Notes under the pieces: model-generated
Told to the model about the DNA's origin: nothing
The model's input: the letters and a program-made list of their open reading frames with translations, nothing else
Database searches by the model: none
Source of the DNA: Mixophyes australis
Taxonomy: Eukaryota > Chordata > Amphibia > Anura > Limnodynastidae
NCBI GenBank assembly: GCA_036250195.1
Contig: JAVHZZ010000010.1
Location: forward strand, 104,939,278-105,003,277
Length of the DNA: 64,000 nucleotides
Reading direction: 5' to 3'
Translations under genes and position numbers: made by a program
Part shown: positions 37,874-49,023 of the stretch, one piece after another
Position numbering within the stretch: the stretch's first letter is position 1
How the letters are laid out: each line of letters starts with the position of its first letter

Positions 37874-38461
37874 CAGGGGTAAAAATGAAATTCCTGGGGG
37901 GTAATGCTGCCGATTCACATGCTGTCAGTTGGATTGTAGACCCCTTTATATGTGAAATTGCTGTTGTACCAGAAGGGTTGGCAGAGGCACTTCTTTAGCT
38001 TCGATGTAATAATGAAGCACGTATTGCATTTGAAAACAAAACAGATCTGTCAATTTTTTGGATGTCAACAGCTGCAAAGACATCAAAATTGCACATGAGG
38101 AGGCAGTCAAAAAGTTACTGCCTTTTGCAACAACCTACCTTTGCGATCAAGGCTTTTCCACTCTAACGAACATAAAAACAAAGCAGAGAAATAGATTGGA
38201 CGCTGAAGACTGTATCCAAATTGCTCTGACATCAAAATGCCCCAATATTGATGCTCTCGTATCAAAAATGAAGCAACATCATTTCTCCAAAACCTGAAGT
38301 TTTAAAGTTGAAGCTTTCAAAGAAATTTTGAATATATTCAATAAAATTTTGAATTCCAATAATTAATAATATATTAGTTCCTTCCTTTCAAATCAAGGGG
38401 GTAACGTCGGCGTATCTAAATATATTTGGGGGTAAAAGGTAAAAAAGTTCCCTGACCCCTG
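37874..38461 (+). mobile_element. Internally deleted hAT element
   Basis: The left end is CAGGGGTAAAAATGAAATTC. The right end, on the opposite strand, is CAGGGGTCAGGGAACTTTTT. The flanks GTGTACAA and GTGTACAG form an 8-bp target duplication with one mismatch, diagnostic of hAT. At 588 bp it is far below the 2.5-4 kb of autonomous hAT elements. The interior keeps only the end of the transposase, so it arose by internal deletion and then decayed. Confidence 0.88.
37898..38297 (+). pseudogene. hAT transposase C-terminal relic (hATC dimerisation region)
   Basis: The translation gives WIVDPFICEIAVVPEGLAEA and a stop at about 37998. Reading past it shows NNEARIAFENKTDLSIFW, then a frameshift into an 80-codon frame containing AVKKLLPFATTYLCDQGFST, IKTKQRNRLDAEDCIQIAL and CPNIDALV. 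These match, in order, the C-terminal blocks of ZBED5/FAM200-like hAT transposases (W..NPF; F...LPF.STYLCE.GFS; K.RNRL; DLR.AL; P.I..L), a region used for dimerisation. The N-terminal BED finger and catalytic core are absent. One stop and one frameshift disrupt the remainder. It lies wholly within the 588-bp element. Confidence 0.85.
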
Positions 38462-40289
38462 GTGTACAGGATAGTCACACGTGCAGTACACACTAACTGG
38501 CAGTGGGCCTGCTGTGCTATTGTAGGGGTATAGTTGTTACACGTATACCACACACTCGCTGTATCATGTATACAGCGCCCGTCGCCCCATCAGGGGGACA
38601 CCCGTCTATGATCCCTAGTGCAGCTTCCTGTTCCCGGTCAGGTCAGTGCATCTGTGACTTTAACAGATGTCTCCGGGGCAGATGTCCGGAGCAGAGGGGG
38701 TCCTGCAGGGGGGATACCCGAGACCCCGCTACACCCTCACAGAGACCCTGCACCGGGGATGGGAGTACATGCTGCAGCTCCTGACCGACCCTCGGTGCAC
38801 AGCATGTTGCACATGGCTGTATAATGCAAATAGCAGCCGACGATGGCGCCCCCTCAGCTTAGCGCTCTGGGCGGTCGCCCCAGCTGCATCGCCCTCGTTA
38901 CAGCCCTGGTCATGAGGACTGGGTTTGGGAAACTGATTTGAAATTTCAAAAGGAAAAGATTTATTACAGTTTATAGCAAACTCTTAATATCTTTGTTTCT
39001 TTTTAATACATTAAACAATGACAATGAAAACAATTATTTTGCTTTAAACATCATTAGGAGATGCCATCACCATCCCGAGATGGTGATAGCGGTAGGACGA
39101 CTGTGGCTGTACTTGTACCGTCATCGTCAATAGTTGTTCAATAAGCTAATAATACCTAAGCTTTTCATGGGGAAGCTTCCGGTGATGGTCATCACCACCC
39201 GTGGGCTCTGATAAATAGGAGAAGCCCTAAAGAGAAAGAGCTTTATCCTATTAATAAATAGACCCTTATATTTTTTTTCAACTTTGCGTTCATTGTCATT
39301 GAGCTGCCTATAGCATGGTGACGTGATTTTAAGTATTCTCTTTTTTTTGAGTTCAACAAAATGATGTTTAGTTCTCCAGTTAATTTTCTGTACAGTTCAC
39401 GTTAGCTAAAGAAAGTAGCCTGAATTAGTCCGGAGCAGGTTCAGGAGGAAATATTTGGAAGTACATAGGAATATCGTCTAAAGTCCATGGTGGACTATCC
39501 ATTTAAATAAGATATCGCAGCTGCCTCTCGAGTGGAATTCTTTATAATTGATAAACTACAATCTTTTCCCCCCTCTCGTTTCTTGAGTTGTCCCCTCCCT
39601 TAACGAAGTCGCAGTGGGTGTCATTATGTATTTCAGGGGTGGGCTATAAATTTTCATTTGATATTACCCACCCATCACTTGAAGTCCTGTCTTGTTTGCA
39701 GTATCGCTGCACTAAATGGAGAGGGCCTGAGTGATTTTACATTCGGTGAACGAACGCTACAATTTATATTGGCTCTTTAGGTCACCTCTTAACTGCAAGG
39801 AGTGTTTGGGGAGGACGGAACCAAGCTAATTATTACTAGAATGATATGTTCTGGTTTAGGAAGTCACATAACGGATGCAATGATTCCAGGCTGACTTATT
39901 CATGATGGGAACTAACAGCGGCATTGTCACCGGTCTGCACCAAACCGCATAGAGAGGCTATAAAAAGCAGATGACTAATTATGTGGCTTTGGTCTGTGAT
40001 TCCCCTGCCTCAATCACTAATAAATAGGTATGGCCCCGGGACTCTCTATAAAGGACGCTCTTCTATGTAATTGAAGTAAATATGAGTATATTAGACTTTA
40101 TTGATGATGATCTCTGCACACTGTCTGTCACAACGGGGCTTGTGTTGCTTACTAGTCAGTAGCATCAGATTTGTTTATACACTCTTGCTAGAATTTTTCC
40201 TGCTTTATATATTTGTCTACACTTTGTATTTGTCTATACATTGGGTATCATTTATAAAGTGCCCTGTATCCGGATAGGGAAATGCTGTG
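38462..40289. other. Non-coding, with a GC-rich hAT-like end
   Basis: 38580-38912 is GC-rich and ends GTTACAGCCCTG, resembling a hAT right terminus (CAGGGCTGTAAC on the opposite strand), but no matching left end or 8-bp duplication was found. Three overlapping plus frames there are composition artefacts. 39065-39086 and 39181-39196 are small GATGGTGAT/ATCACC-type hairpins in a MITE-like block (39056-39230). The remainder is AT-rich and unassigned. Confidence 0.4.
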
Positions 40290-40905
40290 GTCACTCTCTG
40301 CGGCCACTTCTTCATACTCGTCCTCCTGGATCTGTCTGACACTGTTGATCACGTGCCATTGGCCTTTGTGACAACCTCCTTTCCTGGTTGACCTCCATAT
40401 CCAACATCTACCTCAGTGTCTCTACCTCTGGCACATCCTCCCCTCCGCTCCCGCTATCTGTTGGGGTCCCAAAAGTCTTTGTTCTCTGTCCTCTACTTTT
40501 CTCACTGAACACCTCTTCTCCTGATGAACTAATTCAGCCCCCATTACCAGCTCTACGTTGATAAGACCCAAATCTATATCTTCTATCGGACTTCCTCCGC
40601 CGTCTTGTGTGACAAACTGTCTCTCGCTATTTACATATGGGTGTCCCAATGTTACGTAATGCTCAACATGTCCAAAAACCGCTGATCATCTTGTTGCTTT
40701 AGTCTTCCGCTCCACCTTTCAACTCCAGTCTCTCGCCTGTTCCTGTTGCCTCCACCTTACAACTGTTACTAGAATACACCATCTTCTTGCCCAAGATACT
40801 CCTGGGTACAGGCTCAGATTGTGCTTATTTTGGCATTGTACTGTTTTATGGTATACTCTATGTACAGGACCCATTGTGGCGCCTTATAAATTAAGCGATA
40901 ATACC
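40290..40905 (+). pseudogene. L2-like LINE, reverse transcriptase fragment and 3' end
   Basis: The plus translation, with frameshifts, gives a decayed AFDTVDH block near 40330-40360, LSVGVPKVFVLCPLLFSLNT near 40453-40512 (family VGVPQGSVLGPLLFSLYT), SSPDELI, and a ruined catalytic box where LYADDTQIYL is expected (here two stops before DPNLYL). The sequence then jumps to the LINE 3' end, GTGGCGCCTTATAAATTAAG followed by an ATAAT-type tail (about 40875-40905), so the middle and C-terminal parts are largely deleted or diverged. Non-functional. The 3' end is the same module found in the V-SINEs. Confidence 0.75.
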
Positions 40906-41785
40906 ATTATCCTTTCTCTCGTCACTTCTCCCTTTGACCACTGTCCTCTCCTCCCGTCTCTTTTGACCGGAGGGATGGTCCAAAAAGTAAGTAAGCACTG
41001 AGAATAAGATGATACAAATAAAATATACAATGACAACTTACGAACTTAGTCTGAATTACAAGCCTCGAAATGTCCCCTCTGTAGAACAGAGGAAGTAATT
41101 AATAAAAGAAGCAAAACTAAAAAGATGTGTCCCTCATCACCCAATAGGTGACCCCCCCCCCCCCCCCCCACCAAAAAAAAAGCAATAGGAAATTCCCTAG
41201 ATGCTCGTACCGCAGTCCACCCTTCCAGAGACGAAGGCGTTAAATGACATTGGTCATGAACGGGTTAATGTGTTGTCTGCCTGAGTGATTAGTCTATAAA
41301 TACGGGATTATTTCTACTCTCAGTTACTGCAACCTGTAAGTAATCAATGTTCTATCAATAAAGCTGTTATTATTTCATGTGAAGTCCTATTTAATCCTCC
41401 GCTCCCCCCGAAAAAAATAAAATAACTTCCATGTTTGGCAGCTGGTTTATAGTGCGGTGAAATATTGGAGGCGGCTTTGTTAGTGTTAATGAGTCGTCCC
41501 TGGGATAATGATGGGAAGCAGTCGCTCTGGGTGGAGGTTAATACGTTCCTACATCAGTATCTCATGCAGAAAGCTTCACTCCGACTGTGGCAAATGAAAA
41601 ATGAAATGGTTTCTCCTCGCTCGCTCTCAATCTGGGGTGATTACCAATGGTTAGTGCGGGAGTATGAAGCCGAACATTTAGTACATGATGATTTATTCAG
41701 TCATTGTGCAATTAACTCTGCAAAGAGACATGTTTAGGAATTAAATGACACACAGTGTACCAAATGCACTCCAGTTTTGTGGGTG

Positions 41786-41786
<1 letters not shown>
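40906..41786. other. Non-coding, possible conserved segment
   Basis: Poly-C tract 41153-41169 followed by an A-run. At 41465-41737 a 90-codon plus frame, Trp/Leu-rich, lies in non-repetitive sequence. No domain, start context or splice sites convince, but its even base composition makes it the most plausible non-mobile conserved block here. Confidence 0.35.

Positions 41787-41868
<82 letters not shown>
41787..41868. repeat. (AC)n(TA)n compound microsatellite
   Basis: About 23 AC units followed directly by about 17 TA units. Confidence 0.97.
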
Positions 41869-41872
<4 letters not shown>

Positions 41873-42569
41873 CTCAATTGTGATCATCCTGTTTACCTGC
41901 AGTGATTTAAGAGGTACGTGAACTGGCCACCTGCTATCCAGGATTTGTCCCAGAAACGGGCAATATACTCCATAATGATCCAATCGATGTCATATAATTG
42001 TTGGCATGTTGGAAAGGGCAGGCGTGTTGGAGGTCATTCTTGACCCCATTAGGAATCCCAAGTTAGAGCCAGAAGGGATCTGGCCATTTGGACCACGTGC
42101 TGAGAAGCCACGTCGAACAGTGAACCTGTGGTTTGGGTTGAGTGGTAGGATTGTCCCGTTTGTGGCCAGCGTTTCATTAGTGGTAGAAGCCCTAAAGTCG
42201 TCCTTGGTCATTTCTAGCAAAGGCTAAAATGAGTCGAGCATCTATCTTCTGTCCAGTCAGCGCTTGTCTCCTAAGTACTAGATTTAAAGGGTTGGGGGTA
42301 ATCGGCCCATTTCTGGCTTTCTCGCCTCCTACTGAGTTGCTAGCGGACATTAATATTGTATTGCTGTGAGAGCACTTCCACCGTTGTCACAGAACAGACA
42401 GTTAATTGGTTCTGTTATATGAGCTTATAAAGACACCACCTGAGGCGGCTGTCTAAGGCAACAATAATTTGGGGGGGCAGCAAAATTAAAGCAGATTTGG
42501 ATACTTAAATAGGCGACAGCCGTCAATTGCTGCTGCCAGTGGGTGTTATCGGTAGTAACCGTTTAATGC
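41869..42569. other. Non-coding, no recognised gene
   Basis: Two opposed short frames around 41990-42227; nothing recognisable. A GAGGCGGCTGTCTAAGGCA string near 42442 looks like the end of an old DNA transposon. Confidence 0.5.
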
Positions 42570-42712
42570 AGAGTTGCTCAAGAACTAACCGGCCATGTTT
42601 TCAGGATTTCTGTCTAGAGAAACATGTGAGATAATTACTGTCCCAGCCAAATAGATTAACTCACCTGTGCATGATTAAAGAAATCCTGAGAACCTGTTGG
42701 TTGCTCTTCAGA
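42570..42712. mobile_element. Palindromic MITE
   Basis: The left arm GTTGCTCAAGAACTAACC...TTTTCAGGATTTC is mirrored by GAAATCCTGAGAACCTGTTGG...GCTCTTCAG on the right, with a diverged middle carrying AACTCACCTGTG. It resembles a widespread amphibian MITE (CTCAAGGGCCACCAACAGG type); family assignment is from memory. Confidence 0.6.
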
Positions 42713-43142
42713 TCTGATTAATGTATAGGGTGAAACTGGTAACATGTGACAGGTTCATTGCATGTGCATTATAATGGAGTAATATTTACTTCTGTAAAAG
42801 TCGTGGTTGTTTTAGAAACGTGCCATAGTTTAAATGAATTTCTATGAACTGTCTTTTAAATTTTTTTGTTTTTAATCAGAAGAACCACGTGTCACATACC
42901 AGCCGGAGAAACCTTCATGGAGCAGACGGTGACTACAAGACAAACGAGACCAGCCAAGAGGCAAGAGTCAGCATTTTATTACACCCCATTAAACCTTAGG
43001 CCGCAATATATTACAAGGCGGGAACGTGGGCCTTCCTTGTTTGTTACACTCTATGTATTTTTATGATGAGCCCGTGCACACAGACTACATACTACTAAAG
43101 ACATACAATCCGGCAGTGAGTATAGTGAGATATGTAGCATTA
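42713..43142. other. Non-coding spacer
   Basis: Only a 66-codon unrecognised frame (42866-43066). Nothing else seen. Confidence 0.55.
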
Positions 43143-43517
43143 AGCTGGGTACACACTGCAGAGAATTACTGCAGATTTCTGTAACGATTTCACCAACGAC
43201 TGAAAGTCCCGATGATCAGGCAGAATCATGTGTACACACCTACACGATTTACAGTCAGATCTGTGATCTTCACCTCTCATAACCATCTGCTGAAGAGATT
43301 GTGACTCTGTACACTGTACAGATATCTGCCTACACTGCTGGTGGGGAGTGTGTACACACTGCCACATTTGCCCGACATTGTTGATCGTGATTTTTTAGGA
43401 CGTTTAAGAAACCAAATCAAACGATACAATGTGCTTTGGTAAGATAAAACAGGATTGTGGGAGCGTACGCACTAATGCGCGACAATTGGAGGAAAAACCT
43501 GTAGTGTGTACCCAGTT
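43143..43517 (+). mobile_element. Harbinger-like MITE, complete
   Basis: 375 bp with ends AGCTGGGTACACACTGCAG and, on the opposite strand, AACTGGGTACACACTACAG, flanked on both sides by TTA. TTA/TWA 3-bp duplications are the mark of PIF/Harbinger elements. There is no open frame of substance. A second copy in the opposite orientation is at 1-150. Confidence 0.85.
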
Positions 43518-44046
43518 TTAGTGCTCAGATTTGGGCAGACACACATTTGGCCAAACCTTTATTAGAAACATGTTCTGATAAGCTCTTGGACAACTTGAAT
43601 ACACGTTTGTTAATGTTGTTAGCAGTTTGTCAATATAAATCAACTTGCCTTTACTCATGTGCGGGAGACTGCAGAATTGCGTAGTTGCGCCGCTGTACGG
43701 TCGGGCCATAATGCAAAGCACCTTGGCACGCCCCCAACATTTGTACCGTGGACCTAATCTCTGGGAGTTCCAAAAGGTAAGCAAGAATGCATTTATTTAA
43801 ATAATAATTAAAAACTCTATTTGACATTAATATCGATGAAGTGGTGTATATTACTGAGCTGAATAATATATCAGAATTAACTGGCGTGTTTATACATATC
43901 TGTATGTCTATCGTGTGTTCTCCCACCTCATTCCAGCAGACAGACATGCTAGGAAGGGGGGCGCTTCTCTATCTGAGCAGTCAGAATGTGAGCGATGGGG
44001 CTTATTCTACATATATGCTCGGTGTGAATTGTTGGATCTATACACA
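43518..44046. other. Non-coding spacer
   Basis: Overlapping unrecognised frames 43518-43947 (minus) and 43841-44170 (plus); no motif. Confidence 0.5.
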
Positions 44047-44455
44047 AAGAGCCTGGTTTATTAAGGAACACAATCTGAACGCAACTTGCGGTTTAAAAAA
44101 TCGCACACAATCTGCACACACGTCTGCTCGTATTCAAATAAAACGCGTATCAAGAAACGTTTCCATTTGAATACGGGTATAAGTACGCTCTGGTTCTACG
44201 TTACTTGTTGTATGCCGACTAACATAGTACACTGCAGAATGCGCACAATGCGTACCCTATCATAACATAAGGAAAAATAATTATATTAAATACATTAACC
44301 CCTTTTAATGTGTGTGCGCTCCCCCTTGGCACGCCCTTACTGTACATCACCTACGAAAGACCTTCCCTTTCCACCCCCGTTCAAATTGTAGTCGGAAGTG
44401 TCCTTTACGTGCAAACGTGAATTGCGGACTTGCGTTCCTCAATGAATCAGACCAT
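44047..44455. mobile_element. MITE-like element with GCCTGATTCATTAAGGAACG ends
   Basis: The left end GAGCCTGGTTTATTAAGGAA is mirrored on the opposite strand at the right by TGGTCTGATTCATTGAGGAA, followed on both sides by CGCAA-type motifs. The interior has ACTTGCGGTTTAAAAAATCG and AAGTACGCTC blocks shared with 26957-27100. The target duplication was not resolved. Confidence 0.6.
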
Positions 44456-44564
44456 AGTCAGTACAGCTCAGATTACTGAAATGCCAACTTTTTTGTGTAA
44501 CCTGTATCAGACGATGTGTATGTACTATTATACTTTACAGAGCTTTAGTGAAATGTCCGGACGA

Positions 44565-44798
44565 CAGTGTCGGACTGGGGCATGAAGGGCCCACAGGGGT
44601 AATACAATGGTAGGGGGTGTGGCCAGTCACTAGAGAGGCGTAACCAAACCAGGGTGTGGTAAGCCCACGAAGGACCGCTAGAACCATAGTGCTATCCTAG
44701 CACTAATAATAAAATAATAATGCTCACGTGATTGTGGCGCTGGCGCCCTCCTCCTTTCTCTCTGCTCTGTTGGCACTGAATGTCGGGTGTGACGTCAT

Positions 44799-44843
<45 letters not shown>

Positions 44844-44961
44844 TTTTATTTTTTTTATTTTTTTTGTAACTATCCGCTCCCCACCAACAAAAAGGGGAGC
44901 CATCAGGTGTTGGAGCCTACCGGGGGATACCCTGGCTCCCCGGCGGATCAGTCCGACCCTG
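44565..44961. mobile_element. hAT-like MITE
   Basis: Ends are CAGTGTCGGACTGGGG and, on the opposite strand, CAGGGTCGGACTGATC. The flanks CCGGACGA and CCGAACAA agree at 6 of 8 positions. The interior has a GGCGCTGGCGCCCTCCTCC...TGACGTCATCATTA block related to the interior of the larger hAT at 47469, and a palindromic (AAT)n(ATT)n tract at about 44801-44843. Confidence 0.78.
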
Positions 44962-45944
44962 CCGAACAATGTATCTTACCTTTTATATATATAAATTTAA
45001 ATGACGAACTTTAGTGGACTGAGATCAGCACCTACAGGAATTTTGGCGGCTTTGTCTAAGCTGTTGCGATGTCCCGATTTTAGATTCTGTCTCCAGAAAC
45101 TGTGATTAAAGGACTACAAATCGTTATACAACAATTTACAATCTGCTGCACCGATCTGTTGTTTAGTTCAAATACGCTGCGTGAAAATGCGACTCCTTTT
45201 AAGACCGCTGCTCTGTGACAGTAAATTCTAGTCCTGGAGCTCTGTATGTCACGTGGACAGTGATATAATTCTCTGCAGTATACACTTGTCTTCTGGATCC
45301 CGTGACAGCGCCGTCGCCCTGAGCCGTTTCCTGGATGAGCCGGGAATTCCTAGGCTGTCAACTGCGTCCAAGGTCGGACCAGATTCTCAATTTGAAGGTT
45401 ACAGTGTAAGCAAAGGAGGCAGCAATCTGGGAGAGCTGGGGATAAACAGTGATTTGACTTCTACAGAGAGATTTAATGCTACAAGAGATTATACATCAAA
45501 TGGGCTGGTAGTTATAGACCTAACAGAGACGGGGAATCTGATGCCTCGGCCGCCTTACATTATGGCTTAGCTGTCATCTGTAATAACCGAGCTGTCATCT
45601 CGCAGCATTTCTCACTTGTTGTCTAGTTGTTGTTATTCCTCGCCGCAGCGTCCGTTCCCCCAGTAATTGCAGATCGGCTTCAGAGAAACAAGAGTCTAAA
45701 CTTTCCGTTCTTGATGTTCTAAGATGAACAGTCCGCCCCGGGAGCGGAATAAGTTTAATTTTCTACATTTCTAAAGAAAAATAAAATAATATATTTTGTC
45801 CAATAAGCCGAACACAAAATGTAATGTGAAAAACACATGTACTGACAGCGGAGCTGTTTCGGGGTCAGGAACGTACGCAGCGTTTTTTTCTTAAAGTGTG
45901 CACCCGAGTTTGTCATTTTTATGTTCATTAGTTTTTAAGGTGAA
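44962..45944. other. Non-coding, no recognised gene
   Basis: Contains a 105-codon plus frame (45253-45570), Ser/Gly/Asp-rich and with no known domain; no splice or promoter evidence. Confidence 0.5.
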
Positions 45945-46440
45945 AATTCATCCATCAATCACTAATATCTCACCCTCCCGCAATCATTCATAATTAACCT
46001 CCTCATGCTTGGTCAGTCATTAACCCCTTATTTTCAATATTTAACCCCCCTTCGTTATCATCCTCCATTATTCATCATTAACCTCTCATCCGCAGTCATT
46101 AACCTCTTCTAATCATTATCTTTCTCCATCATTAACACCCCCTTCTCTTTATCCTTCAAACATTAGCCCCTACTCCTCAGTCATTAACCCCTTTTCATCC
46201 TTTTCCTTCGCTCATAATTAACCCCTCACCCTCCATCAATTAGTAACCCCTTGTCTTCATTAATCCCTTCTTGTCATCCTCTATCAATAATTAATTCCTC
46301 ATCCTAACTCATTAACCCCTTCTCATCATTATGATCCTCCATCAATCATTAACCCTTCATTCCTCATCAATAACCCCCTTCCTTCACTATTAATTTATTA
46401 ATCCCCCCTCTGATTGTCATTCATCCATTCCCCCACTCTT
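45945..46440. repeat. Degenerate pyrimidine-rich tandem repeat
   Basis: Repeated words CATTAACCCCT, CATCCTCCATCAAT and CTCATCC recur about every 25-45 bases with much decay and no fixed period. Strand asymmetry is strong (few G on the plus strand). Confidence 0.75.
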
Positions 46441-47164
46441 CCCTTTACTCACCCGGCCCCTGCACTTCTCCAATCAGCTCCCCTCTGAGTACTTCAGTGC
46501 CAAACCCCACACCCGCTCCTGCTCCATCAGAGAGGTACAGATCCGTTCCCCTCTAAGTGCAGTACAGAAATGGGACAGCTCCATGAACAAGCGTTTCCTT
46601 GTGCAGTTTCCAAGCCTCCACTAAGCGGCAGGCCTATTGTTGCGCCACAGGTATAGCGTGGACAATGGCGGCTGGAGGGATTCCAAATGCCGCTCCTGAC
46701 CACAGAAGCCAGTTTTGTGGCTGCCGAACCGACTTCTGCCTGTGAAATGATTAGATTTTTACATAAGCTCCAAGATGCCAGAGATAAGGCATTGACCGTT
46801 ACTATCAGTTGGTCGCCTTTTACACCATCCAGATACATTTTATACAGCTAGGAGTATTGGTACACTCGTGGACCTTAACAAGGCTCCAATGAACTCAGTT
46901 TTTGAGATAGAAACTAATATAATTCAGTGACATTTTTACTATGCACAGTTCTATGATGGATCCACAAATGGGCGAGCAAAATTCCCTGCACAGAGGCACT
47001 TTGATAGGATGGGGTTATATAGGTCCATTTTCAATGTATAAAGCTTACAATCTCTGTATTAAAGTGGCCCTTTCACCTACACACAGGGAATGCATTTACC
47101 CTGTGGGCTGAACCAGTATTCAGCCTATTAAATTGCTAGGAACCAATGACATCACTGAGTCCAT
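46441..47164. other. Non-coding, no recognised gene
   Basis: A GC-richer patch at 46590-46760 with a 103-codon minus frame (46527-46838); unrecognised. Confidence 0.5.
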
Positions 47165-47229
47165 GTCCGACTAATATTCATGAGGTCCGACTAATATTCA
47201 TGAGGTCCGACCTAATATTCATGAGGTCC
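47165..47229. repeat. Three tandem copies of a 20-bp unit
   Basis: The unit is GTCCGACTAATATTCATGAG; the third copy has one inserted C. Each copy contains ATATTCAT. Confidence 0.95.
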
Positions 47230-47735
47230 TGGTACCTAGTGTACTGTTTGTATCATACTGTGAATAATGGTTCAGCACACAAGTTTCTGCCCTCACTGTG
47301 TGTAAGTGACGGTTCCCCTTTTAATCCAGAAAATAATCGATCCGACGGTTACCGCCGTATCAGTGTCCTATATTTTCCAGTGCATATTGAATATACATAA
47401 ACGCCATAACTACATCTGAATATAATACACACTTGGAATTTATAACAGCCACACCAGATACTTTTGATCAGGGCCGCCGAGAGGGGGGGGGGGGCGGGTA
47501 CTAATTACCCGGGCCCGGCATGTCAGGGGGCCCGGCCCGGGCCCTTGCGCTGCTGATTTTTTTTAATTTTTTAATTTTTTTTTTCAAAACGTTTTTTTTT
47601 CCTTTCCTTTTTTTTTTTTTTTTTGGCGGGGGGGGGGGGGGGTGGGGGGGGGGCTCGGTCGTTGGTGGGGGGAGCAGGCTAGTTTAAAAAAAAAAAAAAA
47701 ACATACTCACCTGATCGCGGAGCCGGCATCCCTCC

Positions 47736-47845
47736 TCTCTGCTGCTCTGTGCTCTATTCAGACTGTCTGAATGCTGGGTGTGATGTCATCATGTCATGCC
47801 CAGCATTCAGTCAGTCTGGAGCAATGGAGCACAGAGCAGCAGAGA
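47736..47845. repeat. Hairpin inside the large hAT element
   Basis: CTCTGCTGCTCTGTGCTC...CTGAATGCTGGG on the left is mirrored by CCCAGCATTCAG...GAGCACAGAGCAGCAGAG on the right, with a small GATGTCATCATG loop. A related but shorter block occurs in the MITE at 44565-44961. Confidence 0.85.
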
Positions 47846-47883
47846 AGACCAAGAGAGGAGAAAAGGTAAGTGAAGGGAGGAAA

Positions 47884-48800
47884 ACGAGGGGGGCACAGAG
47901 GGGTTAAAAAACGGGGGGGGGGGGGGCAGCATGACAGAGGGGTTAAAAAATGAGGGGGAGCACAAAGGGGTTAAAAAACGGGGGGCAGCATGACAGAGGG
48001 GTTAAAAAATGAGGGGGCACAAAGGGGTTAAAAAACGGGGGGGCAGCATGACAGAGGGGTTAAAAAATAAGGGGGGGCACAGAGGGGTTAAAAAACGGGG
48101 AAGCAGCATGTCAGAGGAGTTAAAAACGGGGAAGCAGCATGTCAGAGGGGTTAAAAAATTAGGGGGAGCACAGAGGGGTTAAAAAACGGGAAAGCAGCAT
48201 GTCAAAGGGGTTAAAAACGGGGAAGCAGCATGTCAGAGGGGTTAAAAAAGGAGGGGGAGCACAGAGGGGTTAAAAAATGGGAAAGCAGCATGTCATAGGG
48301 GTTAAAAAATGAGTGGGGGCACAGAGGGGTTAAAAAACGGGAAAGCAGCATGTCAAAGGGGTTAAAAACGGGGAAGCAGCATGTCAGAGGGGTTAAAAAA
48401 GGAGGGGGAGCACAGAGGGGTTAAAAAATGGGAAAGCAGCATGTCAGAGGGGTTAAAAATTGAGGGGGGAGCACAGAGGGGTTAAAAAACGGGAAAGCAG
48501 CATGTCAGAGGGGTTAAAAAATGAGAGGGGCACAGATGGGTTAAAAAATGGGAAAGCAGCATGTCAGAGGGGTTAAAAATTGAGGGGGGAGCACAGAGGG
48601 GTTAAAAAATGGGAAAGCAGCATGACAGAGGGGGTGAAAAAATGAGAGGGGCACAGATGGGTTAAAAAACGGGGCAGTATGGCACAGTGGGGTTAATAAA
48701 CAGGGGTCAGCACGGCACAGTGGGGTTAAAAAATGGTGGGCAGCATGACACAGTGGGGTTACAAAGGGGGGGGGAGGCATGGCACAGTGGGATTGAAAAA
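47884..48800. repeat. Minisatellite inside the hAT element
   Basis: Alternating subunits of about 30-33 bp, of the form GGGGTTAAAAAACGGGAAAG-CAGCATGTCAGAG and GGGGTTAAAAAATGAGGGGG-AGCACAGAG, give a dimer period of about 63 bp and about 14 dimers. Copies decay toward the right (GGCACAGTGGGGTTAAAAAA forms after 48670). The strand is almost free of C, so minus-strand frames across it (such as 48541-48780) are repeat artefacts. Confidence 0.93.
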
Positions 48801-49023
48801 GGGGGGGAGCAGCATAGTATAGTCTGATGAAGGGGAGCCAGATGAAGGGGGCAAAAACAGCATGGAGGGCACAGTGTGATCATAAGGCATGGCGATGATG
48901 AAGGGGCACATTATTGTAATATTGGAGCTGGAGGAAGGCCTAATTATTAATCGTGGGTGCTATTGATTTAACGCTGGGGCTGGCTGTAATTTTCTAAATG
49001 TAGCCATTTTTTTTTCAAAATAG

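Noticed and set aside
37660..37998. 112-codon plus frame as a gene
   Set aside because: It starts in flanking DNA and crosses into the hAT element; only the last 40 residues mean anything, as transposase.
38580..38912. CpG island or hAT element
   Set aside because: Too short for an island argument, and only one hAT-like end was found, with no 8-bp duplication.
44801..44843. Functional (AAT)n(ATT)n cruciform
   Set aside because: Simple-sequence palindrome inside a MITE; no reason beyond composition to assign function.
48541..48780. Pro/Leu/His-rich repetitive protein on the minus strand
   Set aside because: It is the translation of the C-poor minisatellite inside the hAT element; periodicity follows the DNA repeat.
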